Source: Micromussa lordhowensis
Lineage: Eukaryota; Cnidaria; Anthozoa; Scleractinia; Lobophylliidae
Direction: 5' to 3'
NCBI GenBank assembly: GCA_964020085.1
Contig: OZ026604.1
Coordinates: 4,749,467 to 4,813,466, forward strand
DNA length: 64,000 nt
Shown: one piece after another, positions 1 to 10,200 of the stretch
How positions within the stretch are numbered: the first letter of the stretch is position 1
How the letters are laid out: each line of letters begins with the position of its first letter
Translations under genes and position numbers: made by a program
Notes under the pieces: model-generated
The model's database searches: none
Told to the model about the DNA's origin: nothing
What the model saw: the letters and a program-made list of their open reading frames with translations, nothing else

Positions 1-720
1 CCGTTTTCTTGGACGAAGAGACACTTCTGGTAATGGTAATGGTCCATACAGACTGTTTCCATGGTAATGGTCCATACTGTAAAATCCCGACCAAAAATTA
101 GCCAATCAAAACACCCAATTTGGTGAAAGAATTGCTTGCCATAATTATAATAATCCTTCTTATTTATTTTAGGTTCAGTTTCATAGTTTTTAGTCATTTA
201 GTTTTGACTTAAAATTTAGGATGTATTTGGTTTCTTTTGCAGTCCCACAAAAACTGCTTTCCAACAATAATAAAGTAATTTAGTTATTTAGTTGAAGGGC
301 ATTGCTTAGATATTATACCAAATATAACATTCTGCAAAGAAAGATGAACCTGTTGATTTGTTAAAAAGCACTAATAAGATTCAAAATTGTTCTAAAATTG
401 CCTTGAGTAAGGGCATTGGTAAAGAACATGGTACAATTCACAATCATTTTTAAAATATACTGGTTTTTTATCTATTTGTATTTCTTTATTAATCCAAATA
501 ATTCTTTGACAATTGCTTTCTGAAGGAAATGTTCCACAGAACTGTGACCACCACAACAAAAGTTCGCAAAATAAAATTGGGGAGAAATCACGTAGTCATT
601 AACATCATAATAATTATTACAATTAATAAAGAAAAGACCTCTTAAGGGGTTTAATTGGTATTTAAGTACCTCTTCCATGTTCCATCGTTTCCATGAAATA
701 TTTGTTTCAGCCATGCTGGT
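1..720. other. Gene-free flank, probably DAPP1 intron
   Basis: AT-rich sequence with a short direct repeat of 'ggtaatggtccatac' near the left edge. An 80-codon open frame on the minus strand (472-714) has no recognisable domain and ends against the transposon border. The next DAPP1-like exon to the right starts in phase 0, so this stretch may be intron between the SH2-encoding exons (not seen here) and the PH exons. Confidence 0.4.
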
Positions 721-904
721 CTGGGGATACTCTATACCTCAGATGAAGTTTTGCTTAAAAGGTAGTATTTGCCCCATAATGTCTGAAAAATGACAAAAAC
801 TGTGAAGATTCGAAGGTTCGAATAGAAAAAACAGTCATCAAAAGCGCACTTTTGGCCATTTTCGAGACCGGAAGTGAAACTCTCTTAAAACTGAACACGT
901 CATC

Positions 905-926
905 AATGACGTAGAAATGAGAACTC
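905..926 (+). repeat. Left subterminal inverted repeat and promoter region
   Basis: This stretch (AATGACGTAGAAATGAGAAC then TCG) matches the reverse complement of 6044-6066 with about three differences. It lies just upstream of the ATG at 969, so it probably serves as promoter core and transposase-binding site. A purine-rich ccggaagtga (ETS-like) lies nearby at about 870. Confidence 0.6.
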
Positions 927-968
927 GTGGGTTTTTGCTCTGCGGCTCAGACTGAAAACAAGTTAGGT

Positions 969-1834
969 ATGGATTCCGACGATTCGCACAGTTATTCTTC
1001 GTCGCTATCTTCTTCTTGTGAAAGTGTCGACGAAGTTACATTGGCGGACTGTGAAGGCACCCAACCGTACTTGTTTGAGCCTTATGACAGCGAAGCTAGC
1101 TCTGGTACGGATTCGAATGAGTCCGACGAGGATGAGACATTTGATCGATTACAAAACACAGACTGGTAAGCTTGATCTCGCGAATTAAGGTTATTCATTG
1201 TGAACTTTTATACTCTTTAAACTGGAGTTTGAATAGAATAAAAGACATCAGTAAAAGCTTTCCGCGTATAGTTTGCCTTTCTCTCTGTATTTCTTTTAAA
1301 GTGCGTAATAAGTGGGATGTATTGACAGTGAAACTTTCGGCATGCAAGCAGTTATTTGAGAAATAAGCTTAGCAAAACGTCGTATGTTAAAACCTTACCT
1401 CAAATCTACCACTTAGGTGTACTTGTGAGAATTGCCAGCGACTGAATAGAGTGATTGAATGCGTATGTTGCTGTGAGATTGACTGTGTGGTTGCTAAAAA
1501 CAACGAAGCGGTCGAGGCCGAAGGACTCGAGGAGCCCCCAAAGTGTATTACGCAGCACCCAGGGTTTAGTGCTGTTTGCTTGAATCGGTGGGTTCTTCAA
1601 ACAGCATGGCATCAGTATAAACAGCAATATGCTGATGCATATGAAGGTCCAGAGCACAAACAGAAGAGGCACATAGCCTACAGGCAGCTGGCAAGGTGGT
1701 GCTGGGGACTTTTGGGCAAGGAAATAAGAGTAGTTCTGCCATCTTGTGCTGTTTGCTGCATTCGGGCACACTTTCCACCCCCGGGAATTGAAGATGATTT
1801 TGTGTTCGAAGGATTTAGATTTCCCGACGAGTAG
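969..1834 (+). CDS. P2X7 C-terminal ballast-domain protein carried by transposon
   Basis: There are two exons, 969-1165 and 1417-1834, with a gtaag donor and an acttag acceptor. They join in phase to give 204 aa. Residues 1-65 are acidic and Ser-rich (DSDDS, SNESDEDE). The rest is the cysteine-rich cytoplasmic domain known from the P2X7 receptor: CTCENC, VCCCEIDC, a C-x-T motif, WVLQTAWHQY, RHIAYRQLARWCWG, VLPSCAVCCIR, FPPP. In P2X7 these cysteines bind zinc. No channel or membrane segment is present, so this is a free-standing ballast protein. It converges on the transposase gene inside the same inverted repeats, with about 500 bp between stop codons; an AATAAA lies at about 2270. The upstream GTG at 927 is in frame, but ATG 969 is the first ATG. 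Its role in transposition is unknown; zinc-dependent DNA or protein binding is a guess. Confidence 0.85.
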
Positions 1835-2337
1835 AGAAATTAATTTATCAAACACTGTGTTGAACTGACTTGGACGGTTATTCTCAAAGATAATTTTCAT
1901 TCTCTCTTCTAAATAATCATAAGTTAAACATATTCTGACAAGTAATGATTATTGTTATTCGACTTACAGCTGATACGTTTAGAAATTGGCAGCTGCATTG
2001 AACTGTGAATTTGCTGAAATGTCTTCAGTGGCAGTATGAAAATAATATGTAACAACTTTCACTATATTTATTTACAGTGTACTTATACAGTGTATGAACC
2101 CCTTTTTGTGTTTTGGTTTAACTCCTGAGGGTGATTATCAACTTATTTCTTCTTCACTTGCAGTAACTTACAAATGTACCAGATTGAGGTAATTACAACA
2201 ACAACAAAATTCACAAACTTGTCAGCTGGGTAGTGAAAAAATGGGCTTTGTTATGAACAGCAAAGAACCAATAAAATGAATGCCATTTTTCCAAAACAAT
2301 GGAACAAGCCTTTTTCTGTTGCATATTGTTGCATAAT

Positions 2338-5300
2338 TTAACTGTTCTTGAATCTTGATTTGAAGGCATTTACTGCAGCCTGCTTATCTGGGCGGTCAAA
2401 GTCTGATGACAGTGATTGAGGTGCATCAGCTCGTTCTAAGGCACAGGTGTCAATTCCCTCAAGAATTCGCACAACACTTGCTTTCAGTTCAGCAACATAT
2501 CCTAGAGAAATATCCTTGTTAGAAGAATTATAATATTTGTCAGTGGGATGCAGTCAAACCAAGTAAACCGTAACTAATCTGATTATTTGAATGTTGAACT
2601 ATCAAGTTATTTCAATAATCAATATTATAGTGATTTTTGAGCATTACCGTAAATCCATTAGCATTATTCGTGGAATGACTAGTGGGTTCAATTTTCCATT
2701 CTTGAAACGACTAGTGGATTCAATGATGTACATGTACTCTTGAGGGGTACCCTCAACTTGGGTTTACTGTAACAAACATATTGGTCATAAACCGAAACTA
2801 AATTTTACATAGAATTTCGGGTAGCTTATTTGTTATGGGTTGATCATTATGAAATTGATATAGATTGAAATAGTACCTCATAACAATTCAATATTATCAA
2901 CAGGTTTGAATGTGTATTATTTCTTTAAAGCCTTTTTTATGTGCAAGTGGACATGGGAAACTCTTACAAGGTATATTTTAACTGTGTGAAAGAGATTAAA
3001 AGACTTGAGAGACCATCAAAATGTACATACATCAGGCATTTATAATTATTGTTATTGATATTCCCAATTATTTTGACTTACTGTATGTGCACTGAACTAA
3101 AATCTTCTTTACTGTATGTTCCCCCTTCTTGTACTTGGGAAAAGCTATGTTTACTCGCTCAGTACCATCCTGTAGTTTTGCACATTCACGATCACTGTTC
3201 TCATTGAAATGTAGGATGGATATTTGCAACCTGGAAATAAATTATGCAGGATATTAAGAGTAAATGTAAGAAAATTATATTGATGCAATCTATTGTAAAT
3301 TTAATGGAGTTGATTCTCTGCATCTGATTTTGCTGAGTCTCTTTGCACATGGCCAAGTCATACATTCAATGCTGTTGTCAACAGTTACCTGCTGGTCATT
3401 CCATGGTAAGAGAAAGCCAAGCTTTTTGTAGCAAAGTGGTTTTGTACTGAATGAAAAGCCTCAAGCGATGAGGTGGCATGTGCTCCAGACATCTGTTTGA
3501 TATCCTTCAACAGTGAGGCCTTCGTCAGTACCTCTGTCAGTTTTTCATAAGGTTGTGAACCTGAACAACAGTAACAAATAAATGCTACATGTAAGTAATA
3601 CCTGTATCATAACTTGAACTTCATTTCTTGTCAATAATACTTTTTGTTAAACATTAGTATACCTGGTTTGAGCCATTTCTTTTTCCTCTCTCTACCTTGA
3701 AGTCTACCATGGAGACACTGGGGAAACAAAGGATTTTCATGCCCCGAATGCTTGTTCATGATGTGATTTGTAATTGAAAGCCATTTTGCCTCCTTTAAAT
3801 CTTCATCATCATCATCAGTTGACGCAGCACACCAGAACATGTGGTTGATCACACTCTTTTTCCATTTTGAAACAACAGCACAGTCTTTCTTTTTTGCAAG
3901 GCTGTCAATCTTTTTGCCAATACCTAAAATGATAAATCAAGTCCGGTTAAGAATAAGTGTTAATGTTACCAGTTACAAGTTTATTTCATTATAATACTAA
4001 CTAACCTTTGCCAATATGCCAGCCATCAAATCTATGCTTAACAGCAGGCCATTTTTCCCTCAAGTGCTTTCTGATCTGTACATGCCTGTCTGTTATCAAC
4101 GTGTCAACAGACAGTCCTTCATCAGTTAAAAATTGAAGGGATCTCTCCAGTCCCTCTTTTTCCATTGCACTAGAGTTCTTTACTTCATTACTCTGCAGAT
4201 GAGTGCAAGAAAGATATCTCAGACACTAAATAATTATTTTTTTTGCCCAGTTATATTTTAATTCAATTTTGCATGTAAATATAAATACCAACCTGGACCA
4301 GCTGGGAATCTAGAATTTTATTTTGCTCCAAATCCATGAGAGAGTAACTGCCATACTTGGCTGAATGCCCTGGGCTATCGCAGCGACCATCCCCTCCCAA
4401 GATCAGCTCTTTGCCCTCAGCTTTGATGCCATCCAATAATGTAGACTGTTGTTGTCTGTACGTTCTCTCCACTGCTGTATGTAAATATTTTTTCTGATGC
4501 TTCATGAATGTGGAGTACCCAATGGTGACTACATTCATGTGGCCCATTATTTTAAGCACCTTAGCTGGACTCCCTCCACCAAAAAGAATTCCTGAGGACA
4601 TCATGATGTTGCCAAGAGGGGTATCCCCAATGGATGGCTGAGAATCCCAACTTCTGGTGTAGGAGCAAGAGATACATTTCTGCAACACTGTTATTCGGGT
4701 ACCAATCCTGGAGTTGACTCGCCTGTCGCACTCTGTCCGACACACAGGGCAGAACTCAAATAAGCTCAATAGCGAGGACTCTGCGACAAGAAACAACTTT
4801 TGCTCGTGGGCAGGTGTATTGCCAAGGGGTTTTCTGTAAAAGTAAGATTGCTAGTGTTACGTCGGACAGTTCTGTTTACCAGGTAAATGTAAAGATTATA
4901 CTTAAAGAAGTGACTGCATATCAAATTTTTCATCTTTTTTTTTTTTTACGTGTCACTCACTCGTACAAACAATCGTCGAAATCAGCGAAATTTCCATCTT
5001 CATCTCGCTCATCATCAGGGTCGGGAACATATGAAGGGTCGTCATCTGCATCCATCTCCTCTTCAGAACCTGATGGCTCATCGTCACTTCCACATGGTGT
5101 GGATGTGACAAACATCTCTTTTAGAAGAGTGCATTGAGTTCCTTGACTCTTAGTGGGTACGGTAACTTGAGTACCTGAAGAAATCATAACCAAAACATTT
5201 GTAAACAAACCGGCGTTTTTGGGAGCACCGTGTCTATTTTGAAAACACAACCCAGTGATAAAAAAAAAAAAAAAACTTGCCTTTGGAGGTACTTTTAGTT

Positions 5301-5950
5301 CGAAATTGCACAGAAACATTTTTTTTGTTTGGCTGTGTCTGTGTAGTTGCGTCCTGCACCCAAGGTAGCGATTCAGTTCCACTCGCTGTGTCGTGCCCTT
5401 TGACACTGTCTTCAAAGGATGCCGTAGAATCGTCTCTTTCATGTTCAGCGACGATCTTTCAAAAGAACAAGGTAAGTTTAGATTAGTTATTCGTGGGTTA
5501 CATTTACAATACAATAAGTTTTAAATAATCTGCTGTTCTTACCCTGGCAGCTTCTCTTTTTCTGTAGGCTCCCCTAGGCTTCTTCTCAAACTGCGGAACA
5601 CGAGACCCTTGTGAAGAGTTTTCTTCCTGAGTGCGGTCTGCGCTATCATCCCGTTTTTGCTTTTTGTGTGGGGGACAGTTGTTAAATATGGTTGGAACAG
5701 CGCCGGGTTTTAAAATCTTTTTCATATTTAACCCTAAAGAATGGGAAATCACAGACTGTGGTTCAAATGAATCCTCGGAAAAGTGGCTGCTGCAAAGTTT
5801 GCTTGAGGCCGTCTGGTTAAAATTTGCTCGCGTGTTTCTCACAGCATTCGTCCATTGACGAGCAAGTTGAGCATTTGTAGGCCAGCCATGGAGACTCACT
5901 CCGTCCTTTGCAGTATTGGAACACCCACCAGCTACACAGCGATGTGGCAT
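2338..5950 (-). CDS. THAP-domain DDE transposase, nine exons, intact
   Basis: Exons, 5' to 3' on the minus strand: 5543-5950, 5281-5455, 4961-5174, 4293-4833, 4006-4192, 3663-3923, 3389-3560, 3113-3230, 2338-2514. All phases agree and give 750 aa with no internal stop. Residues 1-85 form a THAP zinc finger (MPHRCVAGGC, H-W pair, CSSHF). A Ser/Asp/Glu-rich linker follows to about 265. A zinc ribbon (CPVC...CISC) lies at about 295-320. The catalytic candidates are D414 or D418 in GGDGRCDSPG, D481 in TDRH and E629 in SSLEAFH. The intron after 5281 uses a GC donor (AAAG|GCAAGT). The last intron fits only with the acceptor at 2514 rather than the nearer AG at 2502. Function: cut-and-paste transposition, with THAP for end recognition, inferred from family knowledge. 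Confidence 0.85.
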
Positions 5951-6043
5951 GATGTTAGAAGACTGTTTAGAAGGAAAAAATTTAGGTGGCCTGTTGATCT
6001 CAATCCATGTGCGTTCTCAAACATTTAACCGGAGCAAAGCTGG

Positions 6044-6066
6044 CGAGTTCTCATATGTACGTCATT
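6044..6066 (-). repeat. Right subterminal inverted repeat and promoter region
   Basis: Mirror image of 905-926, about 95 bp upstream of the transposase ATG at 5950. Both genes of the element therefore seem to be driven by matching sequences near the two ends, as expected if transposase binding there also feeds back on expression (inference). Confidence 0.6.
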
Positions 6067-6360
6067 TCCGGTTTTTGGCAAGAGCGCGAACTTCGAATCC
6101 AACCTTCCGAAACTTTTCTCTCTTGACTAAAAGCAAAGAATAATTGACGGCTTTTCTTTGTAAATATCTTTTATTTAGACTATAAAATATCTTTTTTCAA
6201 AATTTCGTTTTGAGGTGTAGAGTATCCCTTAAAGATTTAACCGTAGTCTCTAGATCAATCATTTTCAACCACCTTCCCCATTTTCATATGTTGTGACACA
6301 CGCCTCATTTTGTGTGTACCTAACTACAAGAATTTGAATTGATTTAACTGTTTCAACAGT

Positions 6361-6835
6361 TCACTTGGTGTTGGTAGTAGCACACACAAAAATAAATTTG
6401 GGGATTAGAAAGGATTTAGTTATTGTCAATTTACCATGGATAATCCTCTTGAGGACCAAATATTCTTTTTTAATGCTATCCAGTCTTTCAATAACGTTCT
6501 TTTCTCCGAGCAGTTTTACATCATATGTGTGATAAACTCCGAGGGCTTTTACCTGCTCATAAGGCCATTTGCTTTTATTATTCTCTTTAGTCGAACCAAT
6601 CCCCATACCCTCAGTGAAAAAAAAATTGGAAGCAGTACCACTGTTCATTGTGCAACTCTGAACATTTTTATAAAAAGTTTTAATCCAGTCAAGGATGTCT
6701 GAGCCAAAATTGAAAGCTTCAAGACATTTAACAAGAAAATCTCATTCTACTCTATCAAAGGCTCTATCAGTAGACCTGGAATGTTTTCTTCAACAGTATA
6801 ATCCATTATGTCATAGATGGATCAAAATAATTGTT
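6361..6835 (-). pseudogene. LINE reverse-transcriptase remnant (Tx1/L1-like)
   Basis: Minus-strand translation gives typical LINE RT fragments in order: DWIKTFYKNVQSCTMN and GTASNFF, then a jump to SKWPYEQVKALGVYHTYD, EKNVIERLDSI, LTITKSFLIPKFIF. The catalytic YADD region that should lie between the two parts is missing, and frames shift upstream of the first part (about 6700-6835, 'IPGL', 'VLKLSI'). This is a decayed internal piece, not a functional element. The clade assignment rests on the GVYHTYD and LIPKFIYV-type motifs. Confidence 0.7.
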
Positions 6836-7271
6836 TCACCTTTTAAGTGATCTTTAACGTCTGACTATGATGAATAATATTAGACACTTGATTTTTATGT
6901 CCACATTTACAAGAGAAATAATATTGGGCACCAATTTTCAAGAAATGAGCGATCATTTCCTTAAGTAATTGTTTTAAAGGACAACTGAAGATAAAAGGGT
7001 ATTTTTATTTGTTTGTGTTGTTTTATAATGATTTAAGAAATTCCTTTTTTGACCAAATCATTGAACAAAGCAGACTGGTGCAAATTCTGATTTATCATGA
7101 AATTGTAGTTTTATTAGTTAAGAGTAGTTTTCAATTGAGTGCCGAAAATCAAAACAAAAAGATTATTTCTAGGCAGTCACAAAGGACACAGACAATCTAA
7201 CAGTAAAAAAAATAACCAACAGCAAACATGTTAAGTGTTTTTTAATTATATTCTGACTGCTTTTTTTCCAG

Positions 7272-10200
7272 TTTGGCTCAAAAGAAGGATATCTTACTAA
7301 ACTTGGAGGTAAAGTGAAGGTAAGAAACAGTTCAAACAATTCATAATGAATTTTTTGTACAAACTTATTGCAAAAACAGGGTGGGGAGGCCTGAGTCTAA
7401 TGTCATAAATATTTTGTTTTGGAGTTGTTTGGCATTAATAGTTAAAGGGGTGGTTTTACAGCTCAACTCATGTATTGTGGGGCGAATTAAGACCACTGAA
7501 GCCAAAGAGTACAGTAAGTAATAGCAGCGCATTTCTTGAGCGCATTTGTTGTTAAAAGAGCAGATGATGATCTCTGTTAAAAAGAACCTCGAAAACAAAC
7601 ACTTACAATAGTCCAATTTCCTGCCAAATCGCTGGTTTTACAAAGGCAACACTTGTAAGTAGTTGGCAGTTCTGTTGTTACTGCAAGGGCTAGCACTCGT
7701 CATTTTCCAAAAAAAGTTGCAAAATTGCCATCTTTTCTAGGTATAAAACATTTGTCAATCAGTGCAAAACCGATCACTTTTGAGCACAATTTGCCCAAAA
7801 AATTCCCATTTTTTACCAATCATTTTCAGCCAAATTGGCCCCAAAAGTTTGTGTGAATTTCAGGGTCCGAAATTAACTTTTTTCCAAGGGAGCCAATTGG
7901 CAACTAACCTAAAAATTTTGGTTGCCAAATGGAAGGGTTTGGTCGCCAATGACAAGTGTTATTTTTTTTGGTTTGGTTGTATTAATTTTCATTTTACTCC
8001 AATAGTTTTAATTTACGTTAATTTATAGTAAAAGCACAAAATTTAAACTTTCTTTCACTATAATTAAACAAAATATTTCTATTTAACACAATATTATTAC
8101 ATACAGCTAGATTAAAGGAGAGACTCACAACTGCCGTGTAACGATAACATAGACCTACATCTCAATGAGCGTGTTTGTCAACGTTCATGCGAAGGCTTCG
8201 GATTTCTTTTTCTTATTATTTCCATTTAGCAGGAACTATACTGGTCTCCAGTAAAGTTCTGTGTACTAGACATATGGGGGCCCTCTTTCAATACTTAGAT
8301 TTAATCAAGTGTGTAACTCAAGTATCTGTTCTTCGCCAAAACGCAGCGAAAACGCAACCAAGCCATTCGATTGCTCGGAAGCAGCTCTTGGCTTCTGGTT
8401 GGATAATGACTACTTGATAGACTGTTCATTAGTTAAAAGTGGCCATACTTTTGGGCTTCTTGTTTTGTTACTGTCATTTACTCTGTTTGCTGGTATTTAG
8501 GTAAAGTATTAAAAGATTAATTAAGCGCGCTTGTTTCGGCTGACACTTTACTCGTCACGACTCGTTACGATTTTCGCCACATCATGTTTTCGCCCGCAAT
8601 ATCAAAATTGCGAGAAGCCGCTGAAACAATATGGTGCCGGGTAATTATGGCAATCGTAAAATCGTCGCTTTGTTTCACTACAATTCTCCACGGCAGCTTT
8701 GTGCTTTCATTTAAAAAAAGCCCATTTACCTTGGAATTTCAAATGCCGAGGGGACAAAAGGTTAGTCGCCTGCTGGCGACCAGTTCTAAATTTCTGGTCG
8801 CCAACGCTCAATTTTTGGTCGCATTGGCCACCAGTCAGTCGCAATGTTGGACCCTGAATTTCCTGCAAAATTGACCTTTTTCCGGGAATTTGTCTCTGAA
8901 AATCCTGCAAAATTTGACCTTTTTTACGTTACCTATAAGAAGCCCTGTTCTATGTATTTTTGTATTTGACTTACAAAAAGGAAGTGATCAATATGGACAG
9001 CTCTGTATTATTATAATGATGAATAATATAATTTGATGCTCTTTAGCAGAACTGGAAAACAAGATGGTTTGTGCTTTTGAAGAATGAATTAAAGTACTAT
9101 AAGACAAAAGGGGTGAGTACGGACTTACAAGTTTTTTTTTTGTAAATTATAATCTACTAATTTTCTGTATTAAAATTCTAAGTAAAGTAGGGGTATCGAG
9201 CTGGTCAGGCCTGTCAAGGCTTAGGTGAATGAAACAATTACTGCTCTTTGACTTGTTTGAATTTGAATTTCAGGACAATAACCCTATTAAAACAATAGAC
9301 CTTGAAGACTGCCAAGAAGTCGCAAGAGACGATTCACTAGGAAAAGGAAATTGCTTTAGGTGAGGTTAAAACCATTGAGCAGTTTCTTTAAAGTGCAACT
9401 AACCCCCAAAATTATTTTTCCTTTAACAAAATCTACTAGTTTTCCCAATTACTTCAGCGAAAAAATTATCTCGATTGATAAAATCCCCGCGTTTCTACAG
9501 GCGTTTAAAGTTGTAATTTCTAGTCCCACAACCGAGCAAAATGGGATCTGGGTCGGGCTTCTAGTGACGTCATCGAAGGAGCTGGGCTCAAAGAACTCAA
9601 GAGACTTTGACTGGGCTTCGAGCGCTGTGAAAACATAGTTTGGGTATTTGTGCCTCATATTTTATCAAAAATGGACTTTTAAGTGAAAGAACTGTATCAT
9701 CTAGCAACACAATTCGGAGTCTAGCTACGATTCGGACGGCTACGATGTATACATTTGTTTGCATTTCGAAGCGCGGGTCGCCGAGCCCGCCACATCGACA
9801 ATTTGCCGGGCCATTTGGCTTAAAAAGTTTAAAATAGTGGCGAAGAGTTATTAAGATGTCAATGCACACGAAGAGTGGAACTTTGACTTTACAGAACTTG
9901 TAGAATTTGTCAAAACATTTCTAGATTCAAAAATTCATCTTTTCGATCCGTATGTATGCATAGTCAATTAGTATGTTCGAACATAAACATTGCAAGTTAC
10001 ACAAATGGGCATATTTCATACTGGTAATGGAAATTCCTTCGACAAGATCTTGACAAAAGGTTCAGTATAGTGTCAGGTAAATGAATACATTTCTCCCGGC
10101 TTCACTGTTCTTTTGTTTAAACAGCCCTTTTAATGTAAGCGGAGAACTCTCAGGTTATTAATTAATAGCGTATTACTAACCTGATTTAGTTTGCATTTCG

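Larger units (their letters stand above)
724..6228. mobile_element. Two-gene THAP-transposase DNA transposon (Kolobok-like)
   Basis: The ends are inverted repeats: GGGATACTCTATACCTCA at 724 and, in reverse complement, GGGATACTCTACACCTCA ending at 6228, with one mismatch in 18. TTAA follows the right end at 6229-6232; the left flank is TCTG, so a perfect TTAA duplication is not visible. A second inverted repeat lies about 180 bp inside each end (905-926 and 6044-6066). The element carries two convergent genes with complete splice-consistent frames: a P2X7-ballast protein (969-1834, +) and a THAP transposase (2338-5950, -). TTAA target sites and THAP-bearing transposases are known for the Kolobok superfamily. 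Assignment to it is inferred from these traits. The intact transposase frame suggests recent or ongoing activity. Confidence 0.85.

Noticed and set aside
472..714. 80-aa minus-strand frame beside the transposon
   Set aside because: No domain, no splice partner, compositionally unremarkable for its length.
1406..1900. 164-aa minus-strand frame opposite the P2X7-ballast gene
   Set aside because: Antisense shadow of a gene with clear family motifs.
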